In this document: piece by piece, positions 46,964 through 55,001 of the stretch
Layout: each line of letters begins with the position of its first letter
Numbering within the stretch: position 1 is the stretch's first letter
NCBI RefSeq assembly: GCF_963662555.1
Contig: NZ_OY759719.1
Coordinates: 496,001 to 560,000 of the forward strand
DNA length: 64,000 nt
From: Thiomicrorhabdus sp.
GTDB lineage: Bacteria > Pseudomonadota > Gammaproteobacteria > Thiomicrospirales > Thiomicrospiraceae
Direction: 5' to 3'
Program-made: the position numbers and the translations under genes
The notes under the pieces: model-generated
The model's input: the letters and a program-made list of their open reading frames with translations, nothing else
Told to the model about the DNA's origin: nothing
The model's database searches: none

Positions 46964-48010
46964 TTAAGGTGATGGAATTGTATATTGAGAGTGAATTCGT
47001 TCAATTTGATGTAGGGTTTCTGCATCAAGGGTAATGTTGATAGAATCAATGTTCTCTTGCAGTTGGGTCATGCTTGTAGCACCAATAATATTGGCACTTA
47101 CAAATGAGCGGCTGTTTACAAATGCCAAAGCAAGTTGAGTCGGAGTTAAGCCATTACCATTTGCCAGAGCTGCATAAAGTTCCGTGGCTTTAACCGCATT
47201 ATCATTTGAGTATCTATCATAATGAGGAAAAAGGGTAATTCTTGCTCCTTCTGGTTTTTTGCCTTTTAAATACTTGCCAGACAATACCCCAAAGCCAAGT
47301 GGCGAGTATGCCAATAAACCAATTTTTTCTTGATACGCTACTTCAGATAAACCCACCTCAAAACTTCTGTTTAATAAACTATATGGGTTTTGAACCGTAA
47401 TAATTTTTTCTAGGCCTTTTTGTTCGGCAATCTGCAAAAATTTCATTGTGCCCCAGGCGGTTTCATTAGATAAACCAATATGACGAATCTTACCTGCTTT
47501 AACCAATTCAGTTAGTACTTCTAAAGTCTCTTCAAAGTCAGTCATATCTACGGTGTCTTTTTCAGGGGCGTCAAACCCTAAAACACCAAAAAAATTGGTA
47601 TGGCGTTCAGGCCAATGAAGTTGATATAAATCTAAATGATCGGTACCTAAACGTTTTAAAGAGCCTTCAAGTGCTTCATGAATTTGCTGGCGATTAAAGC
47701 GACTTTTGCCTCCACGAATATGCTGAGTAAAACTGCTTGGTCCAGCGATTTTAGAAGCTAATACGATCTGATCACGTTTACCTGTTTTGGCTAACCATTT
47801 ACCAATAAACTCTTCAGTTTTTCCATAAGTCTCTGCACGAGGAGGTATCGCATACAGTTCTGCGGTATCCCAAAAATTTACACCGTTATCTAGGGCGTAG
47901 TCCATTTGTTCAAAGGCTTCTGCTTGTGTGTTTTGCTCACCCCAAGTCATAGTTCCTAAACAGATACGACTAACTTGAATATCTGAACTTCCTAACGTGT
48001 TATAAATCAT
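46964..48010 (-). CDS. tas: NADP(H)-dependent aldo-keto reductase (Tas-like)
   Basis: 348 residues of the AKR superfamily. LGTMTWGEQNTQAEAFEQMDYALDNGVNFWDTAELYAIPPRAETYGKTEEFIG is the Tas/YhdN-type N-terminus with catalytic Asp and Tyr; DLYQLHWPER and LLAYSPLGFGVLSGKY follow. The substrate is unknown; E. coli Tas suppresses tyrosine auxotrophy in certain mutants. Monocistronic. Confidence 0.88.
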   Translation of the reverse strand: MIYNTLGSSDIQVSRICLGTMTWGEQNTQAEAFEQMDYALDNGVNFWDTAELYAIPPRAETYGKTEEFIGKWLAKTGKRDQIVLASKIAGPSSFTQHIRGGKSRFNRQQIHEALEGSLKRLGTDHLDLYQLHWPERHTNFFGVLGFDAPEKDTVDMTDFEETLEVLTELVKAGKIRHIGLSNETAWGTMKFLQIAEQKGLEKIITVQNPYSLLNRSFEVGLSEVAYQEKIGLLAYSPLGFGVLSGKYLKGKKPEGARITLFPHYDRYSNDNAVKATELYAALANGNGLTPTQLALAFVNSRSFVSANIIGATSMTQLQENIDSINITLDAETLHQIERIHSQYTIPSP

Positions 48011-48093
48011 AAGAATCCCTCTGTATTAAACTAAAGTAATCAACTTCATAACTCTACCACGGTAAGTTTAAATAATTATGAACACAATCTGTA

Positions 48094-48133
48094 TTTACCA
48101 GGCCTGCCTTCCCTTCTTGCGGGGTGTGGTAAA
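48094..48133. repeat. long form of the interspersed palindrome element, second copy
   Basis: Read on the minus strand it begins with the same 18 bases as the 39273 element (TTTACCACACCCCGCAAG) and ends with the same 13 (CAGGCCTGGTAAA), with 9 unrelated bases between. It lies between tas and tRNA-Arg. Confidence 0.75.
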
Positions 48134-48235
48134 GTAAAGACAGATACTAAAAGTAAGCGTTTGAAAGAGTTTCGAAGGCTAACCAGGCTTTAACTTCAAA
48201 TGGTAAACCTGTTAAAATAACGCACTATTAAAATT

Positions 48236-48311
48236 GCGGCCATAGTTAAACTGGATATAACTGCCCCCTCCTAAGGGGCTGTTCGGGGTTCGAGTCCTCG
48301 TGGCTGTACCA
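48236..48311 (+). tRNA. tRNA-Arg (anticodon CCT)
   Basis: A 76-nt cloverleaf with CCA encoded. Acceptor GCGGCCA / TGGCTGT with two G-T pairs, D-arm 48245-48261 resembling E. coli argW, anticodon stem GCCCC / GGGGC around loop CTCCTAA (anticodon 48270-48272), and T-arm CGGGG-TTCGAGT-CCTCG. Reads AGG codons. A TATTAA -10-like box lies just upstream. The 3' end is 4 bases from the convergent PLP-lyase gene. Confidence 0.9.
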
Positions 48312-48315
48312 AATT

Positions 48316-49596
48316 TTATTGGGCAGGTAATGAGTAACGTGCTTGTCTGATTTGTTGTAAGGCTTTGTCTAAGGTGGGTTTTGGTACGGCAAGGTTTATT
48401 CTCATAAAGCCGGTTCCTGCTTTACTTTGCCCACCAAAGCTTTCACCATCATTTAAGCCAAGCTTAGCTTTACTTACTAACCACTCTTTAAGCTCTGTTT
48501 GGTCAGTAAATAATTCTCTAAAATCCAACCAAACCAAATACGAGGCTTCAGGCCGCATCAATTTCACTTTAGGTAGTTCTTTAGCTAAAAAATTCTCTAA
48601 CAAGTCTATATTTTGATTGAGGTGAACCAGTAACTCATCTCTCCACTCTTTGCCCTGTTCTGTATAAGCGGCCGCCATGGCAATTTGCCCAAATAGGTTT
48701 ACGCTATCAATTGCATTTTGTTGACATATTTTGAGGTAGTCGGCTTTCAGTTTTGGGTTGGCAATAATGGCATAACCAATCTGTAAACCACCTAAATTAA
48801 AGGTTTTACCTGGTGAGCTTAGGGTAATCGTGATATTGGCAATTTCATCCGATATTGACGCCATTGGAATATGTTTATGCGGTGCATAGATCATATCTGA
48901 ATGAATTTCATCAGAGACGATCGTCACTTGGTGTTTAAGACAAATATTGGCTAATTGTTCTATTTCATCTTTTAACCAAACGCGCCCTGATGGGTTTTGT
49001 GGATTACAGAATAAGAATAGTTTTACAGAGTTATCCACAATGGCTTTTTCAAAACTTTCAAAGTCTATTTGATAACGTCCATCTACTAATTCAAGGGGAG
49101 CTTCTATTAGCCGACGGTCATTGATTTCTGGAGCTTTTAAAAAAGGGGGATAAATGGGAGGTTGAACTAAAACAGAATTACCAGGCCTGGTAAAAGCAGA
49201 TACAGCCATAAAAAAGCCATTGGCAACATTATGAGTAAACACAATATGTGATTTATCTACGCGGTAATTATGTTGTGCCTGCCAATTGATAATGGCTTGA
49301 TAAACCCCTTCAGGGGTAAGCGTGTAACCTAATAATGAGTGGTTTAAACGAGATTTTAACGCATTCATTACAAAAGGTGGCGTGGGTAAATCCATGTCGG
49401 CCACCCACATTGGCAAAACGTCTTTAGTGCCAAATAAAGCTTGGCGTAGTTCATATTTTTCGGCGTGAGTGCCTGTCCTAGAGATGGGTTGATTAAAGTT
49501 AAACATGTTTGGAAAGGTCTCAATAGATTCTTTTTCTGGTGCTATATCGGTATCAGGCTGAGCCTGTCTTGTTGATTTTTTATAGCTTACCATCAT
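48316..49596 (-). CDS. ovoB: PLP-dependent C-S lyase (PatB/MalY type), probable OvoB
   Basis: 426 residues of aminotransferase fold I, cystathionine beta-lyase type: LPMWVADMDLPTPPFV, FCNPQNPSGRVW, SDEIHSDMIY, and PLP lysine in LSSPGKTFNLGGLQIGY. It starts 10 bp after ovoA on the same strand. In ovothiol synthesis OvoB cleaves the histidyl-cysteine sulfoxide made by OvoA; position strongly suggests this role over general cystathionine lyase. The N-terminus is about 30 residues longer than usual; an internal Met (MFNFNQPI) matches the family start but lacks a ribosome site. A 16-bp palindrome lies in frame at Thr-Arg-Pro-Gly. Confidence 0.8.
   Translation of the reverse strand: MMVSYKKSTRQAQPDTDIAPEKESIETFPNMFNFNQPISRTGTHAEKYELRQALFGTKDVLPMWVADMDLPTPPFVMNALKSRLNHSLLGYTLTPEGVYQAIINWQAQHNYRVDKSHIVFTHNVANGFFMAVSAFTRPGNSVLVQPPIYPPFLKAPEINDRRLIEAPLELVDGRYQIDFESFEKAIVDNSVKLFLFCNPQNPSGRVWLKDEIEQLANICLKHQVTIVSDEIHSDMIYAPHKHIPMASISDEIANITITLSSPGKTFNLGGLQIGYAIIANPKLKADYLKICQQNAIDSVNLFGQIAMAAAYTEQGKEWRDELLVHLNQNIDLLENFLAKELPKVKLMRPEASYLVWLDFRELFTDQTELKEWLVSKAKLGLNDGESFGGQSKAGTGFMRINLAVPKPTLDKALQQIRQARYSLPAQ
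49178..49193. repeat. interspersed palindrome, 16-bp coding copy in the PLP lyase gene
   Basis: TTACCAGGCCTGGTAA, perfect and fully inside the gene, read as Phe-Thr-Arg-Pro-Gly. This is the reading frame in which the entire palindrome contains no stop. Confidence 0.85.
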
Positions 49597-49606
49597 TTTC
49601 TCTATG

Positions 49607-51745
49607 TTATGTAATTTTTTTCCATATTGTAAATTCAGATAAAGAGTGCTGATATTTACGTTGAGTTTCTCTAATCACAAATGGCACATCAAAAGGTTCT
49701 GCAACACGGGTAAAGTGGCTGTCTAAAATAGCGTGTAGGCCTTCTAATGTGGTTACGTTTTCACCAGACTGTTCATCTTTATAACCACCTAACCAGCGGG
49801 ATTTTTCAGTAAACTCTTCTAGCCAAGTGTAAGGTGAGCCAATAATTAGATACCCATGTGAGTTGATTCGTTCATGGATCATGCTCAAGAATTTGCTTGG
49901 CTCATACAGGCGGTCAATTAAGTTAATGGCAATGACCATGTCATAATCGGTAAAACGCGGTTTAAGGTTACTGGCATCTTGTTGCATAAAAGTACAGCGT
50001 TTAGCCACATCATTAAGATTTAAGTTCTCAAGGCTCTGAGACTTAAACTCCATAATTTCCCCTTCTTGAGGAATCGAGTATCGAATCGTGCCATTGTCTT
50101 GAAGCTGGTTAGCCACTTGAATAAAGCGGGCTGAAAAATCTAAACCGGTTACTTGGGAAAAGTGTTTGGCAAGTTCAAAACTAGCACGTCCTACTGAACA
50201 ACCTACTTCAAGAACGCTTAAATCGGTTTTATTATTGAAGTCTGAATCATTTTTAATGGTATCAATGGCAATATTTGCATAGGCCTTAGCAAAATTTTCA
50301 ATGCCAAAATATTCATCACCGTAATGAAATTCACAATATTGAGAAACCGATTGATCTGTCTCATAAGTTGAGAATTCGGTTTTAACTTTTGCTTCAGACT
50401 GAATATAGCGAAAACCTGCATGTTGAAAAAAGTGACGACGAAACGCATAGCGTGAATAACCATTAATTTCATTACCGGTAGATATCCAGCTACCACCTGT
50501 AAACAAGTTGTGTTTATTGTCAAAAGTAGGCATGGTAAAGTCATCATAAAGCGGATGCACTTTAAAACCTTCATAGGGGTAAATAGGGGTTTGTGTCCAC
50601 TGCCATACGTTGCCTAAAACATCATAAAAATCGTCCGTTTTATTTTCATCTACCGGGGTGGATGAGGCAAATTTTTGTAAATTAAAGTTGGCCTGTTGTT
50701 TATGGTGTAAGGCTTGGCTATGTTCTCTTAAACGTAAATATTCATCTTCACTTGGTAAACGAATTGGCAGGCCAGTTTGTTGTGATTTCCACTGGCAAAA
50801 GGCGTGTGCTTCAAGCTGATTGACTTCAACTGGCCAGTTCCATGGCATGGGAATTTCTTCAGTCATGCAGCGTAAATACCAGGCCTGGTCAGGGTGATCT
50901 TTTTTAACCCAGAAGGTAGGGTGTTTTACAGGGCTAAAGTTACGCCACTGGTTGCCTTCATTATCCCAATATTCAGCTTTGTCATAACCGCCATCTTCAA
51001 CAAAAGCCAAATACTCTTGGTTAGAGACCAAAAAAGAAGCTGCTTTAAACTCTGGGACTTTAGCTTGATGTTGGCCGTATTCATTATCCCAGCCATAAAC
51101 GGGTGCTGGGTCATGATGATTAATTAACACTTCACCAGCTGGTACATCATATAGCTGGTTTTCTGGTGCGGAGCCGGATTGCCGACAAATTGGAAATAAA
51201 TCATGCGACTGCACAGAGGTAATTGGCAACTGGCGAATTAACACTGAAGAGGTTTCTAAGTGAATTCGCTCATGTTCTATGCCCATTAAAATCGGCCACA
51301 TTGGACTTTTCCAATCAATCGGCATCGTAAATTCAACACGGTCGATTAACTGATTCACAGCTTCTCTAACTTGGTTTCTATAATCTCTAACATCGTCTGC
51401 ACTTGGCCAGTCGTAATGAGTTTCATCCAAATCATCCCAAGACATTTCATCCACACCAATAGCACACATTGATTCGATTTTTGGATTAATGCGATTAGGC
51501 AAAAGCTTGGCTAAAACCAGTTTATTGGTAAAGAAGGTGGCGGTATGCCCAAAATAAAAAATAAGGGGGTGACGAAGAGAACAAGGTCGTTCATAAAAAG
51601 CTGAGTCGGACTTTAGAGTTAAAAACAGTGCCTCATAAGCATCATAGGTCAGGTTAAAGTAGGATTTAATTTCTTGACGTTTGGATTCAATATCTCCACT
51701 TAGAAGCTCTGGAGGATAGGTGATTAAATCTTCTCTGGTTAACAT
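49607..51745 (-). CDS. ovoA: 5-histidylcysteine sulfoxide synthase OvoA
   Basis: 712 residues, first enzyme of ovothiol synthesis, joining cysteine to histidine C5 with O2 at a non-heme iron. Three parts: a DinB-like domain with iron-binding HERIHLE near residue 155 and RHPLIFYFGH near 58; an FGE-sulfatase domain (residues about 210-450, PAPVYGWDNEYGQH ... LGNVWQWT ... FRRHFFQHAGFRY); and a SAM methyltransferase (VLEVGCSVGRASFELAKHF) that would make ovothiol A. The C-terminal methyltransferase separates OvoA from EgtB. Confidence 0.93.
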   Translation of the reverse strand: MLTREDLITYPPELLSGDIESKRQEIKSYFNLTYDAYEALFLTLKSDSAFYERPCSLRHPLIFYFGHTATFFTNKLVLAKLLPNRINPKIESMCAIGVDEMSWDDLDETHYDWPSADDVRDYRNQVREAVNQLIDRVEFTMPIDWKSPMWPILMGIEHERIHLETSSVLIRQLPITSVQSHDLFPICRQSGSAPENQLYDVPAGEVLINHHDPAPVYGWDNEYGQHQAKVPEFKAASFLVSNQEYLAFVEDGGYDKAEYWDNEGNQWRNFSPVKHPTFWVKKDHPDQAWYLRCMTEEIPMPWNWPVEVNQLEAHAFCQWKSQQTGLPIRLPSEDEYLRLREHSQALHHKQQANFNLQKFASSTPVDENKTDDFYDVLGNVWQWTQTPIYPYEGFKVHPLYDDFTMPTFDNKHNLFTGGSWISTGNEINGYSRYAFRRHFFQHAGFRYIQSEAKVKTEFSTYETDQSVSQYCEFHYGDEYFGIENFAKAYANIAIDTIKNDSDFNNKTDLSVLEVGCSVGRASFELAKHFSQVTGLDFSARFIQVANQLQDNGTIRYSIPQEGEIMEFKSQSLENLNLNDVAKRCTFMQQDASNLKPRFTDYDMVIAINLIDRLYEPSKFLSMIHERINSHGYLIIGSPYTWLEEFTEKSRWLGGYKDEQSGENVTTLEGLHAILDSHFTRVAEPFDVPFVIRETQRKYQHSLSEFTIWKKIT
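50878..50889. repeat. interspersed palindrome, 12-bp coding copy in ovoA
   Basis: ACCAGGCCTGGT read on the minus strand as Asp-Gln-Ala-Trp-Tyr. Confidence 0.7.
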
Positions 51746-51869
51746 TAGAACAGTCCAAATTTGAATGAATTGGGTTCATTCTAAACAATGCAAAGCAATA
51801 CATCAAAGATGATTTGTATAAGTGTGTTTATTATTTGTAAAACCTATGTATAAGGTTGTCGTCTGTTAT

Positions 51870-52574
51870 CTAATTAGTGGGCTGCCTGCTTCTAAATTGG
51901 TAAAGGTAAGCAAGCCCTAAAATAAGAGTGATTAAAGCCGGAAAAACCAATGACCAGTTTGGAAAAAGTCTGTAGGCAAAGATGCCAATAACGCCGCCAA
52001 TAATGAACCCTAAAAGTAAAACAATTAAAGCATTACCCTTCCAAGACCATGCTCGTTTATGTTTTATTTTTTGTGCTAAATGCACACCCAAGTCGGTAAC
52101 GGTTCCTGTAACGTGAGTGGTACGAATTTGTAATCCTCGATAACTGGCTACCAATGCGTTCTGTAAGCCGCAGGCAATGGCGGCTAATAAAAGAGAAAGA
52201 TCTGACTGTATAAAACTAAAGAAGGTGGCCAGGCTTAATAAAATACAGTTTAGTAATAGTGCATAACCATAATTGGGAGTGGTTTGGTATTGGGAATGAC
52301 CTATTAACCAACCAGAAATAAAAGCACCGCCAAAGAAGCCGCTTAAAATCATGAAGTTGTTGAGTAGGTCTATCCATTCAATATCCACAATGGCATCACT
52401 CATGCGAGAGCTAACACCTGTCATTTGGCTAACAGGTATGCCAAACTCGATTAACATGGCACTGTTAATGTAACCGGCAATAAGGGTCATAATAAAACTA
52501 ATTACATAGAGTTTGGTGGCAGATAATTTAAAATCCACGTCATTTTCTATGTGTTCTTTTATAGGGTAAGGCAC
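51870..52574 (-). CDS. DUF1275 (YoaK-like) membrane protein
   Basis: 234 residues with six likely membrane segments (for example LYVISFIMTLIAGYINSAMLI, FMILSGFFGGAFISGWLIG, LIVLLLGFIIGGVIGIFAY). The family hallmark is THVTGTVTDLG after the fourth segment. GTG start with GGAG five bases upstream. Function of the family is unknown. Upstream of ovoA in the same direction, 124 bp apart. Confidence 0.8.
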   Translation of the reverse strand: MPYPIKEHIENDVDFKLSATKLYVISFIMTLIAGYINSAMLIEFGIPVSQMTGVSSRMSDAIVDIEWIDLLNNFMILSGFFGGAFISGWLIGHSQYQTTPNYGYALLLNCILLSLATFFSFIQSDLSLLLAAIACGLQNALVASYRGLQIRTTHVTGTVTDLGVHLAQKIKHKRAWSWKGNALIVLLLGFIIGGVIGIFAYRLFPNWSLVFPALITLILGLAYLYQFRSRQPTN

Positions 52575-52588
52575 ATAAACTCCAGAAA

Positions 52589-52626
52589 TAAAAAAGGCCT
52601 GCTAGAAATTGAATTCTAGCAGGCCT
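52589..52626 (-). terminator. Rho-independent terminator of rpoH
   Basis: A 13-bp perfect stem AGGCCTGCTAGAA / TTCTAGCAGGCCT with a 6-base loop; on the minus strand it is followed by a run of T, 33 bases after the rpoH stop. Both stem feet are AGGCCTG, the palindrome core, and the upstream foot sits in CAGGCCTGG. Confidence 0.92.
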
Positions 52627-52658
52627 GGATAATTAACCGCAATATGTATAAGGTTTAA

Positions 52659-53552
52659 TTACACAACTAATAAGTTTTTTAATTTATTTAATGCTTGTTG
52701 TTCAACCTGGCGAATACGTTCCATAGAAACACCGTATTCTGCAGATAACTCTTTTAAACCAACTTTATCGTCTGTTAACCAACGTTTTTGCAAAATATCA
52801 CGGCTGCGATCATCTAAGGTCGCTAACGCTTGTTGCATGCGATTCAACTCATATTCTGCGTTGTTCTCTTGAATAAGAGTCATTTCTGGGTTGGCTTCTT
52901 GGCTGATTAATACTGGGAACGTGGTGTTCTCATTATCCTCATCCATCTGCATATCAACCGATAAATCTTTACCGTAAAGACGTGTTTCCATTTCTAATAC
53001 ATCTTTACGAGTTACACCTAACTCTTCAGCAACGACATCGGCATCTTTATCGCCAAACCATTCCAGATTTTTTTTAGTGCTACGTAGTTTAAAAAACAGT
53101 TTACGTTGTGCTTTGGTTGTGGCTGTTTTAACAATACGCCAGTTTTTGATAACATATTCATTAATTTCGGCACGAATCCAATGTACTGCAAACGTCATTA
53201 AGCGCACGTTTTCTTCTGGGTTAAAGCGTTTTACTGCTTTCATTAAGCCGATATTACCTTCTTGAATAATATCGCCTAATGGTAAACCGTAACCATTGTA
53301 TGAGCGTGCAACTGGCACTACATAACGTAGTGAAGATAAAATTAACTGACGAGCTGCTTCAACATCATCTTGGTAGTAGAGTTTTTCGGCAAGCGTTTTT
53401 TCTTCAGCCGCTGTTAACTGTTGCACGCTTTTAATGGTGTGCAAATAAGTTTCCAGGTTCTGTCCTGGTACTAATTGGTGTGCTAATACCTCAGCAGAAG
53501 GAAGTTTCTGTGCTTGTTCCGCTTGTAGGTAATTTGTAATTGTCTGAGACAT
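52659..53552 (-). CDS. rpoH: heat-shock sigma factor sigma-32
   Basis: 297 residues. Region 2 (RYVVPVARSYNGYGLPLGDIIQEGNIGLMKAVKRFNPEENVRLMTFAVHWIRAEINEYVIKNWRIVK) carries the RpoH box QRKLFFKLR, and region 4 has LKELSAEYGVSMERIRQVEQQALNKLK. GGAGGG precedes the ATG. It directs transcription of chaperones and proteases. A perfect CIRCE element 46 bp upstream indicates repression by HrcA. Confidence 0.96.
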   Translation of the reverse strand: MSQTITNYLQAEQAQKLPSAEVLAHQLVPGQNLETYLHTIKSVQQLTAAEEKTLAEKLYYQDDVEAARQLILSSLRYVVPVARSYNGYGLPLGDIIQEGNIGLMKAVKRFNPEENVRLMTFAVHWIRAEINEYVIKNWRIVKTATTKAQRKLFFKLRSTKKNLEWFGDKDADVVAEELGVTRKDVLEMETRLYGKDLSVDMQMDEDNENTTFPVLISQEANPEMTLIQENNAEYELNRMQQALATLDDRSRDILQKRWLTDDKVGLKELSAEYGVSMERIRQVEQQALNKLKNLLVV

Positions 53553-53597
53553 ACATTGCCCTCCATTAATACTTTATGTAGTTAATATAACTCATTT

Positions 53598-53624
53598 TTA
53601 GCACTCAATGCAAGAGAGTGCTAA
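53598..53624. promoter_or_regulatory. CIRCE element (HrcA operator) upstream of rpoH
   Basis: TTAGCACTC-N9-GAGTGCTAA, an exact match to the CIRCE consensus in sequence and spacing, ending 46 bases before the rpoH ATG. HrcA bound here would repress rpoH at low temperature. hrcA itself is not in the window. Confidence 0.93.
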
Positions 53625-54091
53625 AACAAGTCATTATCTTTCAATTTTCTGGTAGAGGTTGTTGGTTGGTTTTTTTATCAAGCCTGTTTTATAGGGCTTT
53701 AATGCACTTATTTTTATATCTAGATTTTCAAAGTGTGAAGCAGATAATTGAGGCAGTTTGTACTAAGTCGGAATGCATTAAGAGCGGTAGGTATGTATTT
53801 ATATTTTATGTATGAATATATATGAAGTTAAAGTAAAAAAGCCAAACAAAAGGTTTTTGTTTGGCTTCAGAGAATCACTACCACTCTTATACGTTTGTCA
53901 TTAATATAACAAACAGTAAAAAACGAGTAGTAAGGTGCTAAATTCAGTTATGGATGCAAAAAATTATAGTTTGATACCTTATTTACCAAGCCTAGAAAAT
54001 ATAGAGATGTCAATTTTATAACATCACCTTTAAACATCTGATCGATATATCTTAATTTAAAATTTGATCATTCTTTTTTGCATTACTGAAT
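53625..54091. other. intergenic region rpoH-fliS
   Basis: 467 AT-rich bases. The left edge holds the rpoH promoter region and the middle holds the fliS terminator. No gene with a credible start and ribosome site was found; short open frames here are not convincing. Confidence 0.5.
53835..53867 (-). terminator. Rho-independent terminator for the fliS transcript
   Basis: GCCAAACAAAA / TTTTGTTTGGC stem (11 bp, 3-base loop) with a T-run following on the minus strand. About 225 bases beyond the fliS stop, so the mRNA would have a long 3' tail. Confidence 0.85.
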
Positions 54092-54526
54092 TTATGCGTT
54101 TTCTGGAAACTGACCAGTCTGTTGCATCATCTCTAACCATGCATCACGCAGTTCGGTTAAGATTTCAATTGCGCTGTCTAAATAGAAAGTATCTTTTTCA
54201 AACACCGCTTCTTGAATGCTTTGATCGGCATAACGATATAGCTCTTCTAAGTCATAAGCTAACGGTGTATCTTTGGTAAAACTTAAACGGTCGCGTAAGG
54301 CATCCAAAATCGTTGTCATACGGCCTAGATGAAAGCCCTTTTCTACTAAAGCTTGGCTTTGGTGGCAAACTTTTGCCAGGTTGCCTTTATCTACGGCACC
54401 TTGTAAAAGCAGTAGGATGGTTTTGCGTGGATTTTCCGCCAATGTTTTTTCGGCTTCTTGGTTTCTGCGGTACTCTTCTAAAATAGGCGCCTTAATATCG
54501 GCTGCCGTATTGTTATTTAAAGTCAT
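54092..54526 (-). CDS. fliS: flagellar export chaperone FliS-like protein
   Basis: 144 residues, all helical. NPRKTILLLLQGAVDKGNLAKVC resembles the FliS core (xP.KLI.MLYDGA...), followed by LEELYRYADQSIQEA and a C-terminal SAIEILTELRDAWLEMM, the most conserved FliS segment. FliS caps flagellin before export. No other flagellar gene lies nearby, so this copy is isolated from fliC/fliD. Confidence 0.78.
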   Translation of the reverse strand: MTLNNNTAADIKAPILEEYRRNQEAEKTLAENPRKTILLLLQGAVDKGNLAKVCHQSQALVEKGFHLGRMTTILDALRDRLSFTKDTPLAYDLEELYRYADQSIQEAVFEKDTFYLDSAIEILTELRDAWLEMMQQTGQFPENA

Positions 54527-54803
54527 GTGATTCCCCTAGTGTGTTTAGCGGTTTTCGCTTTTGTCTTGTGTAAGGTTGGCAAGTCTTGATTTTTTTATTC
54601 AAGTTTTTGCTTTGTCTGTCGTACAGCATATGACATGCCAAAAAATACAATAAGGGCAGTTGATGAAATAAGTTAGACAGAAGTCTTTAGAAGATTGTGG
54701 GTTGATAACATTATGATTTTAAAGGAATAGTTTATTGTTAGAACAGCGGATAAAACAGCAGAAAATAAATGGTTTTAAGTGTTAAGTGTAAGAGTAAAAA
54801 TCA

Positions 54804-54823
54804 TTTTACCAGGCCTGGTAAAA
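54804..54823. repeat. interspersed palindrome, 20-bp copy
   Basis: The 18-bp consensus with one extra T/A pair, perfect over 20 bp, in the 475-bp gap between fliS and purT. The rest of this gap holds only the hairpins listed separately. Confidence 0.9.
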
Positions 54824-54876
54824 CTGAAAAGTGTCAAAAAAAATGGTAGAGATTTAAAGGTTTTTTAGAAGAGATA

Positions 54877-54918
54877 CGATTTAAAACCGATTCTTTAAGA
54901 ATGCTTGGTTCTAAATCG
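54877..54918. other. long imperfect hairpin in the fliS-purT gap
   Basis: CGATTTA / TAAATCG outer stem, AACC / GGTT middle stem and ATTCTT-T-AAGAAT inner stem stack into one 42-nt hairpin. No T-run on either side. Could be a structured RNA element or an operator. Confidence 0.4.
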
Positions 54919-54957
54919 CATTTATATTGCCGTTTTTCTGTAAAAGTATTATTGTAA

Positions 54958-54979
54958 AAGCCAATCTGAAAAGTGGCTT
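54958..54979 (-). terminator. possible terminator of purT
   Basis: AAGCCA / TGGCTT stem of 6 bp with a 10-base loop, followed on the minus strand by TTTTAC, 23 bases after the purT stop. Weak but well placed. Confidence 0.45.
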
Positions 54980-55001
54980 CACACTTTATGAGTCAAAAAA
55001 A

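Noticed and set aside
48236..48311. Integrated element at tRNA-Arg
   Set aside because: No integrase gene and no repeat of the tRNA 3' end were seen in the flanking sequence.
53618..53815. Small plus-strand frame starting in the CIRCE element
   Set aside because: No ribosome site, low-complexity hydrophobic product, and it begins inside the HrcA operator.
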